This document shows, in pieces, positions 62,170-64,000 of a stretch of 64,000 nt of DNA. A model generated the notes under the pieces. The model saw nothing but the letters and a program-made list of their open reading frames with translations, had not been told where the DNA came from and made no database searches. The stretch comes from Callorhinus ursinus. Its lineage: Eukaryota; Chordata; Mammalia; Carnivora; Otariidae. Every line of letters starts with the position of its first letter. The first letter of the stretch is position 1. A program made the translations under genes and the position numbers. The stretch is taken from positions 6,418,245 to 6,482,244 of the forward strand of contig NW_020312935.1 of NCBI RefSeq assembly GCF_003265705.1, in the 5' to 3' direction.

Positions 62170-62515
62170 ATCAAACAACATTTAAGACAAATTATCAACT
62201 GTATAATGCTAAGTAAAATAAATCAAAGAAAGACAAATACCTATGATTTCACTCATATGTGAAATTTAAGAAAACAAATGAGCAGAGAAAAAAAAACAAA
62301 AACAAAGACAGACAAGCCAAGAAACACTCTTTAACTATTGAGAACTGATGGTTACCAGAGGGATGAAACAGGTGATGGGGATTAAGGAGTGCAATTGTCG
62401 TGATGAGCACTGGGTGAGGCATGAAATTGTTGAATCCCTATATTGTACACCTGAAATGAATGTAACACTGTATGTTAACTATATTGGAATTAAAATTTTT
62501 TTAAAAAGACAAATA
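62170..62515 (+). mobile_element. LINE-1 3' end
   Basis: tgatttcactcatatgtgaa, then ggttaccagagggatgaaac, gagcactgggtgaggcatga and gtatgttaactatattggaa are characteristic of the L1 3' end. Confidence 0.75.
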
Positions 62516-62744
62516 TCAACCAATTACAGTATACCGTACATAGATCCTGAATCAGAAAAATTTTATAGGACAGTTGGTGAAATGAGAAAACTGGTTGCAT
62601 ATTTGATGATATCAAGAAATTACTATTAAATATTTTTAGGTTTATAAGTGATTATTTTTAAAAGAGTTCTCTTTTGAAGATATATACATTAAAATATATA
62701 TGGGTTAAATCATATGACAGGGATTTGTTTCAAAATAAACAGTG

Positions 62745-63080
62745 CAGGGGGGTAGGCGTGGGTAGAAGTTAGGTGAGGTGCAGATGAAAGAAGACTGGCC
62801 ATGAATTGACAATACCAGCTGAGGTAGGGTGATGGGAGTTCATTATTCTGTTGTCTCTACTCTTGTATATATTTATATACTGCCATTAATAAAAAATTAT
62901 AAAATAAGTGATATATGTAGAGAATATTTCTGGAAAGTTATCCAAGATATTGGTAATAGTGATTGTCTTTAGGAGAATTAGGTCAGGGCCAGGGAAGGGG
63001 GGTGGTCAAGACTCACCCTTCACTGTACAATAATTATATTACCCATATAATAAATTAACTGAATTATTTTTAAAAGCCAA
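62745..63080 (+). mobile_element. LINE-1 3'UTR remnants
   Basis: tcattattctgttgtctcta, then cttgtatatatttatatact and a second tail-like stretch. Old and diverged; extent approximate. Confidence 0.45.
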
Positions 63081-63173
63081 AGAAGTACATATATATTTTC
63101 TCTCCTTACCAAATAATTATCATCAGCATACAAATATGTTCTAGTATATTGTGTCTTTAAAAAACTTGTTCTT

Positions 63174-63343
63174 GGGGCGCCTGGGTGGCTCAGTTAAGTG
63201 TCTGCCTTTAGCTCAGGTCATGCTCAAGGGGAGCCTGCTTCTCCCTCTCCCTCTACTCCTCCCCCTGCTTGTGCTATCTTTCTCCCTGTATGTATGTATG
63301 TATGTATGTATGTATGTATGAATAAATAAAAAAAAAATCTTAA
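63174..63343 (+). mobile_element. CAN-SINE, internally deleted
   Basis: Starts ggggcgcctgggtggctcag, lacks part of the body, and carries a (TATG)n array (63290-63320) before the aaataaa tail. Confidence 0.92.
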
Positions 63344-64000
63344 ACCCACTAAAAACTTCATATCATATCCCCCAACTAGTATTCCACTTCTGTGTTCTCT
63401 TTTATGGCCACATTTCTTAGGAAAGGTCTTACCTTCACTAGCTCTTCTCCCTCACATATCATTCCCTTTTCATCCCAACCCAGCCTGGCTTCCCTCCATT
63501 CTCTCGAAATTCCCCTAAAGTGACCCATGAGTTCCATGTTGCCAAATCTAACAGACATCTCTCTGCTTGCTTAGCCTGTCAACAGCATTTGGCACAGCTG
63601 ACCATTACTTCCTTGATATACTACCCTTTCTTAAATTCTAAGACACCAGGTTCTTCCTTCTCTATTCAACATCTAAACATTGAAATATCCCAAGATGGGT
63701 CTTAAACCTTCTTCTATTCTCCATCCACATTCTCTAGTTAGGTGAGTTCACCCATTCTTATCACTCTAAGTATTACTGATTTGCTAATGTCTCCCAAAAT
63801 TCACAACTCTAACCCTGACCTCTCTCCTGAGATCCAGACTTGTATTTCCAATTGCCTACTAAAAATTTCACATTTGAATGTCTAGTAGGTATTTTAAACT
63901 TAACATGTTCAAAACAGCATTCTTGATTCGCCTTCCCCAAGCCAATAATTCCCATAGTCTTTGTGCTCTAACTAAACAGCACCATTGTCCAGCCAGCAAT

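Larger units (their letters stand above)
55209..64000 (-). other. LRRC36 intron 1 (partial)
   Basis: No GC-rich first exon or start codon matching the expected LRRC36 N-terminus was found, so the gene continues past the window. Contents: MIR near 55690-55855, ten SINEs, and a series of L1 3' fragments between 58985 and 63080. A dispersed-repeat-like stretch of uncertain family covers about 63500-64000. Confidence 0.6.

Noticed and set aside
62348..62629. 93-codon open frame
   Set aside because: It falls within a LINE-1 3' end, a non-coding part of the element.
63500..64000. Stretch resembling a dispersed mammalian repeat (cctctctcctgagatccaga, atgtctagtaggtattttaa)
   Set aside because: Felt familiar, but I could not assign a family with confidence, so it is mentioned only under intron 1.
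1..64000. CRISPR arrays, bacterial operons, phage or a defence system
   Set aside because: The periodic repeats are mammalian SINEs and microsatellites, and all genes have spliceosomal introns.

Overview
This window is mammalian nuclear DNA, almost certainly from a caniform carnivore. It holds about 40 tRNA-Lys-derived carnivore SINEs (CAN-SINE/SINEC: a head reading ggcgcctgggtggctcag, a CT-rich body, and a tail of AAATAAATAAAATCTT plus poly-A). Their family and density look arctoid (bear, seal or mustelid type), but species cannot be read from the sequence. All genes are split by GT-AG introns; there is no bacterial, phage or CRISPR content.

Three protein-coding genes can be assembled exon by exon. 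(1) ZDHHC1, + strand, coding exons 3860-16115: a DHHC palmitoyltransferase rebuilt as a 485-codon frame over ten coding exons, ending at a poly(A) signal at 16276. (2) TPPP3, + strand: a GC-rich promoter and 5'UTR exon at about 17.1-17.4 kb, and a 176-codon frame in three coding exons (19764-20523), with a poly(A) signal at 20848. (3) LRRC36, - strand: thirteen coding exons from 55208 down to the stop at 25160, giving about 728 codons. Only the first exon is missing; it lies beyond the right edge. From memory, ZDHHC1-TPPP3-LRRC36, with the last gene convergent on the other two, matches human 16q22.1, shown here in reverse orientation.

Layout: 1-3859 is upstream intron of ZDHHC1. 3860-16.3 kb is the ZDHHC1 body, with MIR/L2 remnants, three young SINEs and a CpG-dense block before the catalytic exon. 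16.3-17.1 kb is a short intergenic gap. 17.1-20.9 kb is TPPP3, with a degenerate G-rich minisatellite in intron 1. 20.9-25.2 kb is the tail-to-tail gap between TPPP3 and LRRC36. 25.2-64 kb is LRRC36, whose large introns are crowded with SINEs (often nested, inverted or reusing a target site), LINE-1 fragments, MIR, L2 and MER5.

Functionally the genes are neighbours, not a pathway. ZDHHC1 is a membrane S-acyltransferase linked in the literature to STING signalling. TPPP3 is a microtubule-bundling p25-alpha protein prominent in ciliated cells. LRRC36 is a poorly characterised leucine-rich-repeat and coiled-coil protein. I found no sign of an undescribed gene system. The points most worth checking are a GC-AG intron in LRRC36, an RFX X-box-like palindrome in the TPPP3 promoter, CTCF-like sites, repeats close to splice donors, and the nested SINE stacks.
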